From positions 372,207 through 431,131 of the forward strand of contig BJOX01000359.1 in the NCBI GenBank assembly GCA_009731375.1: a stretch of 58,925 nucleotides of DNA, written 5' to 3'. The translations under genes were made by a program, and so were the position numbers. The notes under the pieces were generated by a model that was not told the DNA's origin, made no database searches, and saw nothing but the letters and a program-made list of their open reading frames with translations. Shown here piece by piece: positions 1 to 12,000 of the stretch (its first letter is position 1; each line of letters opens with the position of its first letter). The DNA is from Paulinella micropora. Lineage: Eukaryota; Cercozoa; Imbricatea; Euglyphida.

Positions 1-26
1 TGCATCAGCCATTGACAGAGAAGCAC

Positions 27-96
<70 letters not shown>
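1..96 (+). mobile_element. 3' end of a SINE with (ATT)n tail
   Basis: The first 26 bases match the end of the SINE body found complete at 97-331, and they run directly into an (ATT)n tract. The upstream part of this copy lies outside the window. The next SINE copy begins immediately after the tract, so the two copies are arranged head to tail with only the ATT tract between them. Confidence 0.8.
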
Positions 97-97
<1 letters not shown>

Positions 98-328
98 GGA
101 CACCGTGATAGCCCAGTGGTCAAGTTCTACCATCTGGGCCCTGTCGCCAGTTCGATTCCCGTCGGTGCCACCAGTATTTTCATTGAACATACCGGTCCGT
201 CTGGATGTGTTTGAACTGCCCTTGCGGGGGTGTCATTAGAGCCTATCGTCAATTCTTCGTACTCCCCTCACGGGTGAGACGATGGAGGCGCATGTGCAGA
301 TTTGCATCAGCCATTGACAGAGAAGCAC

Positions 329-412
<84 letters not shown>
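97..412 (+). mobile_element. tRNA-derived SINE, full copy, (ATT)n tail
   Basis: The 5' head (about 98-173) looks like a tRNA. It has an A-box-like TAGCCCAGTGG at 109-119, a B-box-like AGTTCGATTCC at 149-159, and a 3' end GGTGCCACCA that can pair with the ACACCG near the 5' end. The body of about 155 bases (174-331) ends in CAGAGAAGCAC and is followed by an ATT tail to 412. The same unit recurs at 58753-58925, and a head-less copy lies on the minus strand at 40246-40365. The D-stem pairs poorly, so this is a pol III-type SINE promoter and not a working tRNA. No protein is expected. Confidence 0.8.
98..173 (+). promoter_or_regulatory. internal pol III promoter (tRNA-like SINE head)
   Basis: The A-box (109-119) and B-box (149-159) are about 30 bases apart, which is the spacing of a tRNA gene or a tRNA-derived SINE. 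Both boxes are repeated in the copy at the right end of the window. Confidence 0.6.
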
Positions 413-1440
413 CGCGAGAGACAGATAGACATAAAAACATGTGTGTACCAAAAGAAAACCAGAAACCAAGCACTCAACTGCACAGAAAAACAGCAATAAA
501 ATATAAAAAACAATACTGTCTTGACATGTCACCCACCTACACATTCTATCATGCTAATCGCAAAAACGTGTTCATCCAATATCACAAACAAAAACACACA
601 CTCGATACAGGTGATATGATGATGGAAACTAATACCAAGACACAACTTTTCATACAACAAGCAAGACGAAAAAATCCATACACACGCATAGATACTGGCA
701 GACCAGAGAAACAGCGTAAACAGTGAATAAACATTATAACACTCGACCTGATGATGTACACTGCTTATTTACAGAAAACCCGCACAAACCAAGCACAAAA
801 ACCGACAACAACAACGCACAGTCCTCTAACTTTTCGACACATTTTACTTGTGAACATATGAAAAACTCATTTTTTTAAAGATAAAAAGCGCAGTCACGCC
901 TACGAAGCATGTCTATTCGTTTCCAATCATCACCATGCATCCACAGCAGCCAGAGACTGCAATCTCGAAAGTAGCTTCAACCACCGGTTGAAAATTTTGG
1001 TGGCTGAAATCGAAAAGATGCGTTGAAATGTGGGCGAAACGTGGGTGATACGGGGAAATTACCCCTTAGTGGAGCGGAAAAAGGATCTGGGAGATTAGCT
1101 CTGGGAAATACGGTTATTTGTTGCTCTTTCTTGGAAGGAAGGTAAGGGCTGGGTTTCTTGCTCTAGGGCAAGGGGCGTTGGCCGGTGTAAAAAGCAGGAG
1201 AAAAGAAAAGTTGTGTAGTTTGGTGAGAAATGAAGAGTTGTGAGTTGAGGGTGTTAGGGTGGGTTGGGGCTGGCTTGCGTGGGTTTGCAGGGTTGGGGGA
1301 GGGGCAGGGCTGGTGGAAGGGATGTGGACAAGTTGTAAGGAGGGGTCGGTGTGCAGAGGAGGCAAGAAACCGGGGTTTCGGGTGCCCTTGGGGTTTGGTG
1401 TAGGTCTGTGGCAGCTGGTGGGGACAATGTTGGCTGTGCT
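413..1440. other. no gene recognised
   Basis: This stretch between the SINE tail and the TGTA microsatellite shows no convincing coding frame, RNA gene or repeat. Short open frames here have no recognisable domain. Confidence 0.5.
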
Positions 1441-1897
1441 ACTTGTGCAATGTATGTATTATGTATGTATGACATATGTATGTACATATGTATGTATGTA
1501 TGTATGTATGTATGAGTATGTATGTGTATGTATGTGTATGTATGTGTATGTATGTGTATGTATGTATGTATGTATGTATGTATGTATGTGTATGTACGTA
1601 TGTATGTATGTATGTACATACATACTATGTATGTATGTACATATGTATGCATGCATGCATGTATGTATGAATGCATGTATGCATGCATGTATGTATGTAT
1701 GTATGTAAGTCTTGTGTGTATGTGTATGTATGTATGTATGTATGTATGCATGCATGCATGCATGTATGTATGTATGTATATTATGTGTATGTACATATGT
1801 ATGTATGTATGTATGTGTGTATGTATGTATGCATGCATGCATGCATGCATGCATGTATGTATGTATGTGTGTATGTATGTATGTATGTATGCGTGTG

Positions 1898-1928
<31 letters not shown>

Positions 1929-2535
1929 CTATGTATGTATGTATGTGTATGTATGTGTATGTATGTGTATGTATGTGTATGTATGTGTATGTATGTATGT
2001 ATGTATGCATGCATGCATGCATTCATGGTATGTATGTATGTATGTATGTATGTATGCATGTATGCATGTATGCATGTATGTAATGCATGCATGCATGCAG
2101 GCATGCATGCATGTATGTATGTATGTATGTACGTATGTATGTATGTATGTATGTATGTATGTATGTATGCATGTATGTATGCATGTGTATGTATGTATGT
2201 ATGTATGTATGTGTATGATGTATGTGTATGATGTGTGTGTATGTATGTATGTATGTATGCATGCATGCATGCATGCATGCATGTATGTATGTATGTATGT
2301 ACATATATGTATGTATGTATGTGTATGTATGTGTATGTATGTATGTAATACTATGTATGTATGTATGTATGTATGTATGTATGTATTTATGTTGTATGTA
2401 TGTAGGTAGGTATGTAGGTATGTATGTATGTATGTATGTATGTATGCATGTATGCATGTATGCATGCATGTATGCATGCATGCATTCATGCATGCATGCA
2501 TGCATGTATGCCACGGTATGTATGTATGTATGTAA
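1441..2535. repeat. (TGTA/TGCA)n compound microsatellite, about 1.1 kb
   Basis: The tract is built almost entirely of ATGT tetranucleotides, with interspersed blocks of ATGC and a pure GT run near 1901-1928. All six frames stay open because the tetramer contains no stop, giving Met/Tyr/Val/Cys or His/Thr/Tyr/Ile peptides. These are artefacts of the repeat. The TGCATGCA blocks are self-complementary and could form hairpins. Confidence 0.95.
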
Positions 2536-2819
2536 ATGCGACACTGATGTCATTCAACTATTATTTTATGATTATTAAATTATTCGATATTAATCAAGAT
2601 TATGGACCAAAAAAAAAACAAAAAAAATCAATATTAATCAGCCAATATAAATCCAGGCAATATTATTGTAATCAACCGTCTTATGATGTTAATCAATATT
2701 AATCAATGGATGATTAATCAATATCACTCCATCAAGATCATAAGAACTTGAGTTCAACTTGAATCAATATTAATCAATATTTATCAACATAATCAAGTTA
2801 TGACGGTGGCAGTCACCGT
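2536..2819. other. AT-rich sequence with a repeated AATCAATATTAATCA motif
   Basis: The strings TTAATCAATATTAATCA and close variants recur several times between about 2590 and 2800. No gene is seen. The function is unknown. Confidence 0.5.
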
Positions 2820-2945
2820 TGATAATACTAGAAAACGGAACTTATCATAATGAAGTAACGGAACTAAAAATAGATGTAAAAACTTCAAGAAAATTAACAC
2901 AATATCATAGTAATAATTCGGTCCGGTACGGTATTCACATGATTC
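2820..2945 (-). repeat. inverted fragment of the LTR-like repeat
   Basis: Read on the minus strand, this begins GAATACCGTACCGGACCGAA and continues through an AAGTTTTTAC segment to CTATTTTTAGTTCCGTTAC. That matches, with substitutions and gaps, the start of the direct copies at 3112 and 46883. It faces away from the 3112 copy, about 170 bases off. Confidence 0.65.
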
Positions 2946-3111
2946 TGGATCATACCGATAATCAATTTATGCTCTTATTCAATAAAAATTATTAAACTTG
3001 CGAGTAGTATTATATCATATATATTAACTTGAGTCAATACTATTCAATACTATTCAATATTATGCAACATTGAACTTATTCAATATTATTCAGTTAGTGT
3101 TATTCAATTAT

Positions 3112-3475
3112 CGGAATGAATACCGTACCTGACCGAAACTTTAATATTGTGTTAAACTTTCTTCAAGTTTTTACTTCAAGTTTACACTTCTATTTTTAGT
3201 TCCGTTACTCCATATTTCCGTTTATTTATCAACTGTCATAGCTTGTAGTTGTTAAGTTTTCAACTGATTAACATTTCCCCTTTAACTGTTAGCTTTTTAG
3301 ATAATGTTGACTATTGCCTTTTTTCCCCATATCCAAACTTTTATTCCTTTGACCGCTTTTTCCGGTCACCAGTCATAATTACGGACAAGTAAAATAGGCA
3401 ACTCACCAAGCCGCTTGGAAGTGGCATTTAGTTTTATTTTTTTCCCAGACTGACTTGAATTTTTCCAACTGCTAC
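3112..3475 (+). repeat. LTR-like repeat, copy 1
   Basis: About 365 bases match the repeat at 46883-47250 from TATCGGAATGAATACCGTAC to the CCCAGACTGACTTGAA...CCAACTGCT segment, with roughly one difference every 8-10 bases by eye. It lies 0.6 kb upstream of a gag-protease region in the same orientation, which fits a 5' LTR. The two copies are too different to be a recent LTR pair. Exact ends are not certain. Confidence 0.6.
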
Positions 3476-4095
3476 ACAACTCGTGATTTCACTTGAAATC
3501 TTCTCGTTAGTTCTCAGAATTTGCATTGTTTCGTAAAGGGACAAGTAGTCTGTCAAGTAAGCGTACTAAATAAACTGGAATCGACCATCCCAGCGTATTT
3601 TGGTACCTTCCCAGTGTTCTCGGAAGTATTTTGAGATCAAATCATCGGACAGCCGTGTGTGTATTCATTTGAATGCCGGTTGGTAATTTCCTCACAGGAG
3701 GGTAGTCAAGACTTACAATTCGAATTTCTCTATTTTTCGGAAGAGTCACACTGAGTGTGTGCTGTGCACAGCTCGAATTGGGGAACACCTACCTGCTTTT
3801 GGAAACACCAACAGCGAGCAAGCTCAAGGTCAGCCATGCACACCCACACAGGGCAGCTAGTTCACCTGTCTTTGAGTGGCCGGTCATGGGGGACCGTTGG
3901 GCATGCTCACCACACGCAGAAAGGCGAGCGTGCCCTATGTATTCACGTTCTGTTCAAGTCTGTTCAAGTTCATTGCATACAAAGCGCAGTCCCTCAGCCA
4001 AGACCATCGAAGTAGCAATCATCCCACAAGGTCTCCTTTGCAAATTCCAGACCTGTTTGCTACACGGTGGGTCTTTTACGTTCAGGTGCGTTGAA
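3476..4095 (+). other. leader between LTR-like repeat and gag
   Basis: This stretch has no gene of its own. It would be the 5' untranslated leader of the retroelement. I could not identify a convincing primer-binding site. Confidence 0.4.
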
Positions 4096-7000
4096 ATGAG
4101 TCTTCCAGCCTCTTTTCCACGCCCCAATTACGACCTGGTCTCCAAGGAAGTCTATTACCGCGAGGAATGTCTCAACGTTTTTCGGACTCTACGTACTACT
4201 CTCAAGGTCTCCTTCATGGACACTTACCGCAAGGCCCTCAAGGATGGCTCTGCAAAGAAGCTCTCTCCCCAGACGGATGAAACCAGCCGTGCCCACTTCA
4301 TCAAGGTAGTCCTCACGACATTAGAGAAAGACCTTTGCCCCCTCCTAGCGAAAGCAGTGAAGGATGGCCTTCTCAATCTTGAGGAGGAGCCTTTTATTCC
4401 TATGCAGCCCCTTGAGCAGATGGTGGATTAATGGCTTGACCCCTCTGCATTCCACAAGTGGACCTCTTTTAAGGGTGAGAGAGATTTGGCTATTAGCCGC
4501 TACAACGACCTCGCGAAAAAGGTTGGTTGGGTTCAAACCCCGGATTACGTCCCCAGCTCTTTACGCTACGTGACGGGCCATGCCCACGGGCATGGTGGCT
4601 CCTACCATGGGGTTAGCTCGTCCTCCGCCGGCAGCTGCGACGGCGGGTACGACCACGACTACGACGACAACTGGATTGCCAGCATCGTCATCGTCCTCGT
4701 CGTCGTCGTCCTCGTCATCGTCGTTGTCGGCAGCTCCGATGCTACGTCCCCTGTCTGCCCCTACTCCGACGAGGTTTACCTCACCAGGCTTCCCACGAGG
4801 CGGTGGACCCCTCCCACCCTTTGCAAGCCGAGGCTTCCGCCCTCCGGCAAGCAGTTTAGGTCCTGCAGGCGGGTCCGAGGCACAACGAGCTCTATTTAGC
4901 CGACCACCATCGGGATCCGAGGGATTACTCTCCCCGCAGGCGTCAACCTATGGCCCATTTCCGACGTTTTCTCGTCTAAGCCCTGGCTATCCGGGTTCAT
5001 TTTCTTCCCCTCAGACCTTTCGGTCCGAGGATAGTGGTACCCTTTTCGTATCTCCATACGGGGGACCGACAGGCCGGTGGCATAGTCGAAGAAGAAGAGG
5101 AAGTGGGGACACGACCTCAGTTTTCTTTCTCGTCCGATCGAGGGGAGGAAGAGGCTGAACGTAAAAGCGTCAACCCCTCTGTTCGACCCCGGACAGTAAC
5201 CTTCGCAAGGACGTCCCTGTCGGCCGAGGAGGGCGACAGTGACGAACAGGTAGAGGATCTCGGCACTCTTCCCACATCCGCCGAGATCAAGTCTGGTAGT
5301 ACGGCCCCCGAAGCAGAGGCGACCGCTGTTGTCCCAGCGACCGAAGTAGAGGCAGCCGCTCCTGTTGCCCCAACGACTGGAGCGGAGGCTACCATCCCAC
5401 CCGCTGGTAATGTGGCGGCCGGTTTATCCTCTACTAGTCGAGAGCAATCTTCATCAAGTAGCTCTTCGGATATCGTGTCGTCACGTACCCGTAGTGGTGC
5501 ACGTAACAACACCGTCCTTATGATGGTCGCACCTGCAGAGTCCGCCACTGAACGATACCAACGTCGATTACGAGAGATTAGGAAGCTTAAGTTCGATCAG
5601 GTAACCTTGGGTTACACGTTGCGCTTTTTTCTCTCTAACCTAACTCTTTTCATGACCCATTCAGAAGCAGAGTTTTTTCTCAACGCGTGGTCAGCAAGGA
5701 TCTCTTTCCAGGATCCCTACGTGAATTCCCTGCAGCTTTTACCATGGGTTTGGTTGGACTAACTCACGATGAGTTTAGCTACTTTTATCACGCGCTTGCA
5801 GAAGCTTTTCAGGCAACTGAAGAACGAAGGCCTAGTGGCCGAGGAAGCCCATAAGTATGAGGTAGCCCGGCGATGTGTCTCACCCATGGAGATACAACAC
5901 ATAGAGTCTTTGCAAGAGGAACGAAAAAAGAGAAGTATCCTACCGACGCGTACGTTGGAGGAGTTGAAGCATCTCATCCTCAAGGCCAACCCACGTACCA
6001 TGACGGATTGGGACCCCAAGATGATCCTGACGGCCCCGGACTCCGACTCCACTCGACGCCCCCCTCGTAAGAAGAGGACCAAGCAGAGTACCAGGAAGAC
6101 GAGGACCAAGTGGCCCCGCGACATCCCTTCGGGAAGCCAACTGCAAGTCGTGGAGAAGCAAGCTCCGGCGGCCCATTCGCAGAAAAAGCCCCAGTCTGGC
6201 CCGAAACCAAACCAACGGCGTAATGCTAGTTTGATTGGCGGGCGTATGTCAACTAGGACTGATGGCTTTTCTGGAGCCAACGCGATCCCGATCACCAAGC
6301 CGACCCAGTGGACGAAGGATCCCTCCAAGGAGAATCGCGCCCCGCAAATCAAGAGCTCCGAGCCCTGCTCCTACTGTCAACACTTCGGCAAGGTCGATAA
6401 ACCAAACCATACACTAGAAGTTTGTAGGACACGTATGCGCGACTTGGAGAAGGGGATCAACTCTCACTGGTGCCCTCCGCGGACCCAGAAGCAACGCTCC
6501 GGTCCCGGCTATCCCGGGAAGCAACAGCTGTCCGGCTCCTTTCCCGGACAGCATCTGTCTAAGAAGCAGCAGCCGACACGTCGCGGAAAAGAACGCAAGG
6601 AGGCCTCGACGCCGACGGTGATGACCGCACAGGCAACGGTAGACGACCCTGACCAGGTAAGTCCCCGAAAAGTATTGGACGCTGAGATCGACACGGCTCT
6701 CGAATGCCGCTATGTCGTTCCCGGCCGTCCCCGTAAGGCAAACGTCCTTCAAGGACGGGTCCTGGCTATTGCCGGACTGAATCAAAGCATAGACAAGGCA
6801 TCTGACATCTTTGTCATTTTTGACACAGGGTGCAACACCTTGGGCTTGATTCACCCACGCTTGTCAGCACAGCTGAGCCTACTTGAGAGAGACTTGCCCA
6901 GCTTAACAGCTCGAACAGCTCAGGGGGTTATTACGATGGACAAAGGAGTAAGGTTGTATATTCGAGTTCTCAGCACGCGAGGCTGGGATGAAATATACCT

Positions 7001-7571
7001 CTATACTTCTCAACACGTTCCGGGTGCGGATATTTTGCTTGGTACTGCCCTGATCATGCAGACCAACATTTCGACGGATCGCCTTTTCTCCCTGATGGCC
7101 TCCGGCCAACAGTGGCCGGCTTTGCCGACACGAGCAGAAAACGAACAAATCCTTTTGGACGAGTTCGAAATCCTGACCCCGCCCCGAAAACCTGACGAGC
7201 ACTTAGAACACGTTTTACGCAGCAGGACCATCCTAAGACATGGCCCCTGCCCAGAGACGGTCACGTTACTGGATCTCCCCTCAGATGATAATGAAGTGGA
7301 AGCTCAGCAACAAGACCTTAAGGAATGCCCTTTTAGCCTTCTTCCTTTGGTGGCTATCGCCACTGACGGAGACGACGACGAGGATAATAAGGAAGAGAAA
7401 AAGGAAAGCGATGACGCCGAGGAGGAAGACGATGGGGAGAACCCCACTACCCCACAGCGGCAAACGCGCTCACAAAACAGGTCGGAAAAATTATTTCGTG
7501 AATGGGATTTGCTTTTTTTAAGGGGGGGGGGAAGGGAGGGAGGGAAAAATTACAAAAAGGTTCGTTTTTAG
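4096..7571 (+). pseudogene. LTR-retroelement gag-protease polyprotein, interrupted
   Basis: A long coding stretch starting MSLPASFPRPNYDL at 4096. The frame is broken by TAA at 4429-4431 (coding clearly continues in frame: WLDPSAFHKWTSFKGERDL), a shift near 4590, a shift near 5050-5100 and an in-frame TAA at 5760. A 600-codon open frame then runs to 7571. Visible parts in order: an alpha-helical gag-like N-terminus, a Ser/Pro-rich linker, an acidic Ala/Glu linker, a basic region, a zinc-knuckle-like C-x2-C-x10-H-x4-C at 6366-6425, and a retropepsin-type aspartic protease with FDTG (D-T-G at 6822-6830) and a later ILLGTALI flap/helix-type motif near 7033. The C-terminus is strongly acidic. No reverse transcriptase, RNase H or integrase follows before element A begins, so the element is truncated or non-autonomous. 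It could instead be the 5' half of a disrupted element whose 3' LTR is at 46879. The Gypsy or Copia lineage is not determined. Confidence 0.75.
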
Positions 7572-7683
7572 CTTCCCAAAGGCAGTTGTGTGATACTTCG
7601 TATATCACAAACATAAAAATTGATAGGAATACGTTATGGAATTTGATTTCTGTTGGGTTGACTATAGAGCACAGAATTTTGAA

Positions 7684-7712
7684 AAGTCCGAGTAGACCCT
7701 ACTCCGATTTTT
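7684..7712. repeat. element-A palindrome, copy 1
   Basis: GAGTAGACCCTACTC core with CCGATTTTTTTTTG to the right. One stem base is altered compared with the consensus. Confidence 0.8.
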
Positions 7713-8861
7713 TTTTGTGTGCACATAATTAAAAGTATCTGAGAGGGGGAAACCTTACTGAAAAGATCAACTAGGTCGCATCTGTTTGCGCTGCCGTTTT
7801 CACAAGAACTATCGGCAGCTCAAACAGACTGCACAGCAACAGTAATCTACGCCAAGCGCACAAGTAACGCAGAAGCCTATCGTACAACCTGTGTAAGTCT
7901 TCGTATGTTTCCACGCCGGGTTAGGTTATACGACCAGCTAGTATCATGACACGACGTGGAAACATACCAGGACTGCCAGTGGTACTTGTAATATCAGACT
8001 AGACCATCCGCGTCCGGGCGAGGTAGAAGTGTTAGACAAAATCAATATATCTAACAATGCTACCTCGCCCGAGTAACGTTGTCATCAGGCGCAGAAAATT
8101 TGCATTTCCAAGTCGCCAACAATCGCGCAACTTAGAAATACAAATTTTCCAACAAGCAACAGTTCATCCTAACCCAGCTTCTTGTAGCCTTTCATTCTTT
8201 CCCTGAGTACGATGATTGAAATATTTAAGGCAAGAAAAATTGTACTTGTGGGTGCACAATGGGGAAATCAAATGGAGACAAATGGTTGAGAAAATATTGA
8301 CAGCAAGGTAGGGATTTTACCATGCGGGCCTAGAGTGTGGTCTGGTCCTAACTGTAAACGTGGTCACCAATCCTTGAGACATGAGCTACCACGTCGACGG
8401 TGCTTTTGTCAGCGCTTCTGATATTGTTTCAGTGCTGGAGCAGAAGCGATCAAAAAACCAAAATAACGAACCAAGGAAGAAGGAACGAGAAGATCCCGTC
8501 CGAAGAAGCAAAGAAAAAAATCAGGGTTGACGTATCTGAATGCAGTGAAGTAATTTTGAATATTTACCTCAGTGAATTTAGACCGAGAAAGAAGGAATTA
8601 TTCCGTAGTACGTTCGATCTCGCGTAAAAGCAGCCAAACACGCCACATCATCGTCGTTGTGCATTGTTAATTGTCTACCGCTGTCTGCAGGTGGTAGATA
8701 ATTACCAAGGCGCCAGTAACTGAGGAAACAGTCCATCCGCAGAGGACCAAGTTTCCTACTTTATTTTTTCGAGCAAAGCTTAAATGATTTCTATCACTGG
8801 AAATACACTTGTGGGCAGTAATTTCAGAGAGGTTAACCATATCCTTGCAAGTCATATTTTC

Positions 8862-8893
8862 AGGAGTAGGGTCTACTCCGACTTTTTTTTTGT
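8862..8893. repeat. element-A palindrome, copy 2
   Basis: GGAGTAGGGTCTACTCC core followed by GACTTTTTTTTTGTGATCAC, the full right arm of the family. Confidence 0.85.
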
Positions 8894-9063
8894 GATCACT
8901 CACTCATTGCAGCCGGCTTGTAATTTACAATATCCAGTTTATGGACTCCCAGCCTAACTGATGAAAGAATCTCTAAAAAACATTCCCAGCTCTGGCGCGG
9001 CTTGCTGAATTTGTTACTCTGTCGTAATTGTTTTAACAAGTCAGGAGCTGATAACAATCTAAC

Positions 9064-12000
9064 TCAAATTAGACAAAACATATATTTCTTGCCAACACCT
9101 AAGATTGGGTATCCCATTTCAAAAGTAAAGCATTCAACATTACAATTTCCTTTTGTTGCTTTTTTTTTGGGCGGTTCTTCTCCAGAGGAGGAGCCTTCAT
9201 CGTCCGATTCAGATGAAGAGCTCGATTCGGAGCTCGAAGTTTCAGAGATCTTAGAAATGTTCTTCTTGACATCATTGATCCTGCGCTGGTTTCTTGAGCG
9301 CGCGTGCTCAACAGCCTGAACGATGTCCATACCTGGAAGATTCAGGAGCCTAACGTCTGTCGTGATGAGTCTCACCACTGTGTCCCTTATTTTTTGGTGT
9401 CTTTTGTCAGTATGTCGACCTCTTTTCCCCAGTGAACGATCAGTGGCGGGTTAAATTTACGACCTTGTACCAAGTTGGACCCATCCGCGGCGCAAAGGAA
9501 AAAGTTTTCGTCTGGCGTGATCTTGAATCGGACCTCAAGATTGGGATCCTTACCTTGTCTGCGCAACCTCTCCATGGCCTGCTGATCTTTTGCGGTGAGC
9601 TTTTCTTTTTTCTCAACGTACCTGCCCAAGAAGACGTCTTCTTCCTGCCCAAACCATCGCACCCTCATCCAGGTAGCATGCTTGTGCCGATCCTTGAAGA
9701 TGTTAACGACCTTGAACAGACAAACTGGCTGCTGTGCCGCTTCGCCTCCTTGGCCATACTCCACCTTTGCCAACACCATGTCCTGGGGCTGCAAGTAGCT
9801 CTTGCGTTTCTTGACCAGACTGGTTTTCAAATCGTCCTTCTTTTTCTCCTTGCCCTGTGTAGGTCGACCAGCGTCTGGAAAGGGAAGCTCGAAACGATCC
9901 AGCTCCTCGATATTTCCTTCGCGTGCGTTTTCCGCATTAAGCAGGTGAAAAACACCGCCAGGGCGAACATCCCTCGTGTCGACTGCCTGTGAAGGTCGAG
10001 AATTTTGAAGGCGACCACGTTCGATGAAAAGATCCCTTCATTATCGTTGCCAACCGGTTGCCTCAATCTGGAAGTCTGAGCATTATTTGTAGCTGTTAAT
10101 TGCCGCTCGGTTTGCACAGTACCGGAGCCAAATCCTCCAGAAAAAGATTTTTCTGTCTGCGCTTGGTGCATAACATTGTCAGGGCGAGGTTGTTGCTCTA
10201 CATCTTCCCCAGATCCGACGTCCATGGCTTCAGGTTCTTGCGCAGATTCCTCCTGCTCAGGCTAAAAAGCAGATAAGGAACAGCATTTAGATTCAAAGTT
10301 TGTTTCACAAGTTTCAAATGTCGGAGTAGACCCTACTCCGACTTTTTTTGTGTGTTATTGTTTCGATATCAAGTTACACAGCAAAAGTAGTATGCAAAAA
10401 CAGCAAACAACAAAACATAGCAAACTGAACAGCATGGCTTGACCTCTTGTTTTCCTTCAGGGTCGTTGTCCCCAAGCAGTTGTTTGTAAAACACCCACGC
10501 ATCTTCACCGGTGGTTTCCTCGTCCAAGATTAAGTTGAATGTGCAGACGTCATCTCCATGCAGCAGATGTCTTTGGATTGCGTGTATTGCGTTTGTTTTC
10601 TTGGCGCGAGTGATTTTATTTTCTTCATCAGAAAGTTTTTTACTGATGACGACGTCTCTTTGCGCCGATGCCCGCTCCAAGCATTCTTGACAGTCCTCCG
10701 ACTGTTGCTTTAACTCTTTCGCACGAAACTTTCGCCAGTGGCGCAGCGTGTTTTCGGTCGGCTCACGACGCCAACTTCTTCGTTTTCCAGGCCCTTCCTG
10801 CCAATGCTCTGCAGCGGAAGTCGGAATCGAAATCCTCCTCTTGCAATTCACTCTCGTTCTGTTTGAGATGTCTGGCAAGGTTGGAGATGACATTGTCAAG
10901 CTCCGTTATGGAAAACAGGGAAATAGCTGGAACAACGTAGAGTTGTCTGGGCAGCACGAGCTGAATGTTTTCTTCTGACGGTATCCAACATTCCATGCGC
11001 ATCCATTCTTTGGTCTGTAGGCGCACCTGCCCTCGTTCATCGACACAGGTAACATCAAACAAGAACCTGGATATCGCGAGATCCATGAAAAATCGTTTTG
11101 TTGAAACGATCTCCCACTTCGTAGAAGCGTTTGAAGTTGACAATCTAGTTGCGCTTGAGCACAACAGCGTGGATGCAATCTTCAGGCAGAGCTCTCCGAC
11201 AAGCTGCCATCAGTTCAGGAAAAGTGAGCACAGAATTTTTTCCCAGGTATCTGGAGATCCAAGAAAACTGCTGGTCGACGTCGGCGTGGGTATGGCCCGC
11301 GGCCAGAAAGCTGATTTCTAACTGCTTGAGAACCTCTGCTTGGACAAGAGAAGCCGCCCACGCGAAAAAAACGTGCGTTTTGTTGTCTGAGTTGGTGTTG
11401 TCCATCTGGATGAACAGGTATGGTGCAACTCGACCTTTCGTTTTTTTCAGGAAACGAAAGGAGTCCATCAAGCAAGTGATAGTCGTGTCGGCAGTGTGCG
11501 GTACATCTGCGGGTGCAACATACAAGCAGGATCCCACCCCAACTAGCACACAGATGACTCGTGCTTGGGTAGTCTGGGCCTGTTGTTCTCGGTCCCTCTT
11601 TCCGTTGGCAAATGAAACGGCAGTTTTCGCTTGGTCCATACCATCGATCGCCATGCTGGCATAATACATCCAGTGATGGGTCGCCTTCTTGACGTGGTCT
11701 GCGTAGACCTGCCTGTCCTGACGAAGCTCTTGGAAATGTTCAGACCTGCGACGAACCTCGAGAATCTCTTCTTTGGTTTGCGCTGCCAAAAGAAGATCAA
11801 AGGTTTCTTTGCAAAAACCACATTTTCCAATGGGAGCATGCTTCTTGATGCGAAGATTCCAGAACTGCGATGGTTTGTGCTTGGTTCCTTTCCAAACCTT
11901 GCGGAACATGGATTCACTCTTCTTCCAGTCCACCCACGGATACTCGATTTCTGCCTGATGGATTGCACACCTCCAGTACTCTCTCGTGCTCTGGTACGGT

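Larger units (their letters stand above)
7572..9063. other. 3' flank of element A, two element-A hairpins, no clear gene
   Basis: I see no convincing exon. Two copies of the element-A palindrome lie here (7684-7712 and 8862-8893), which marks the stretch as part of element A. It could hold further 3' exons or untranslated sequence of the minus-strand gene. A repeated GAGGTAGAAGTGTTAGA / AACAATGCTACCTCGCCC inverted pair lies near 8020-8070. Confidence 0.45.

Noticed and set aside
98-173. A functional tRNA gene
   Set aside because: A- and B-boxes are present, but the D-stem does not pair properly, the unit continues into a SINE body, and it recurs as a dispersed repeat.
1441-2578. Long open frames on both strands in the TGTA tract
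   Set aside because: They are translations of a tetranucleotide repeat without stop codons (Met-Tyr-Val-Cys and the reverse) and have no independent coding signal.
4429-11147. Alternative genetic code with TAA/TAG read as glutamine
   Set aside because: In-frame TAA (4429, 5760) and TAG (11145) occur in mobile-element genes, but CAA and CAG are used normally in the same exons. The intact partner gene (TAA at 15127) and LIM gene (TAA at 52535) end at these codons. Decay explains the stops better.
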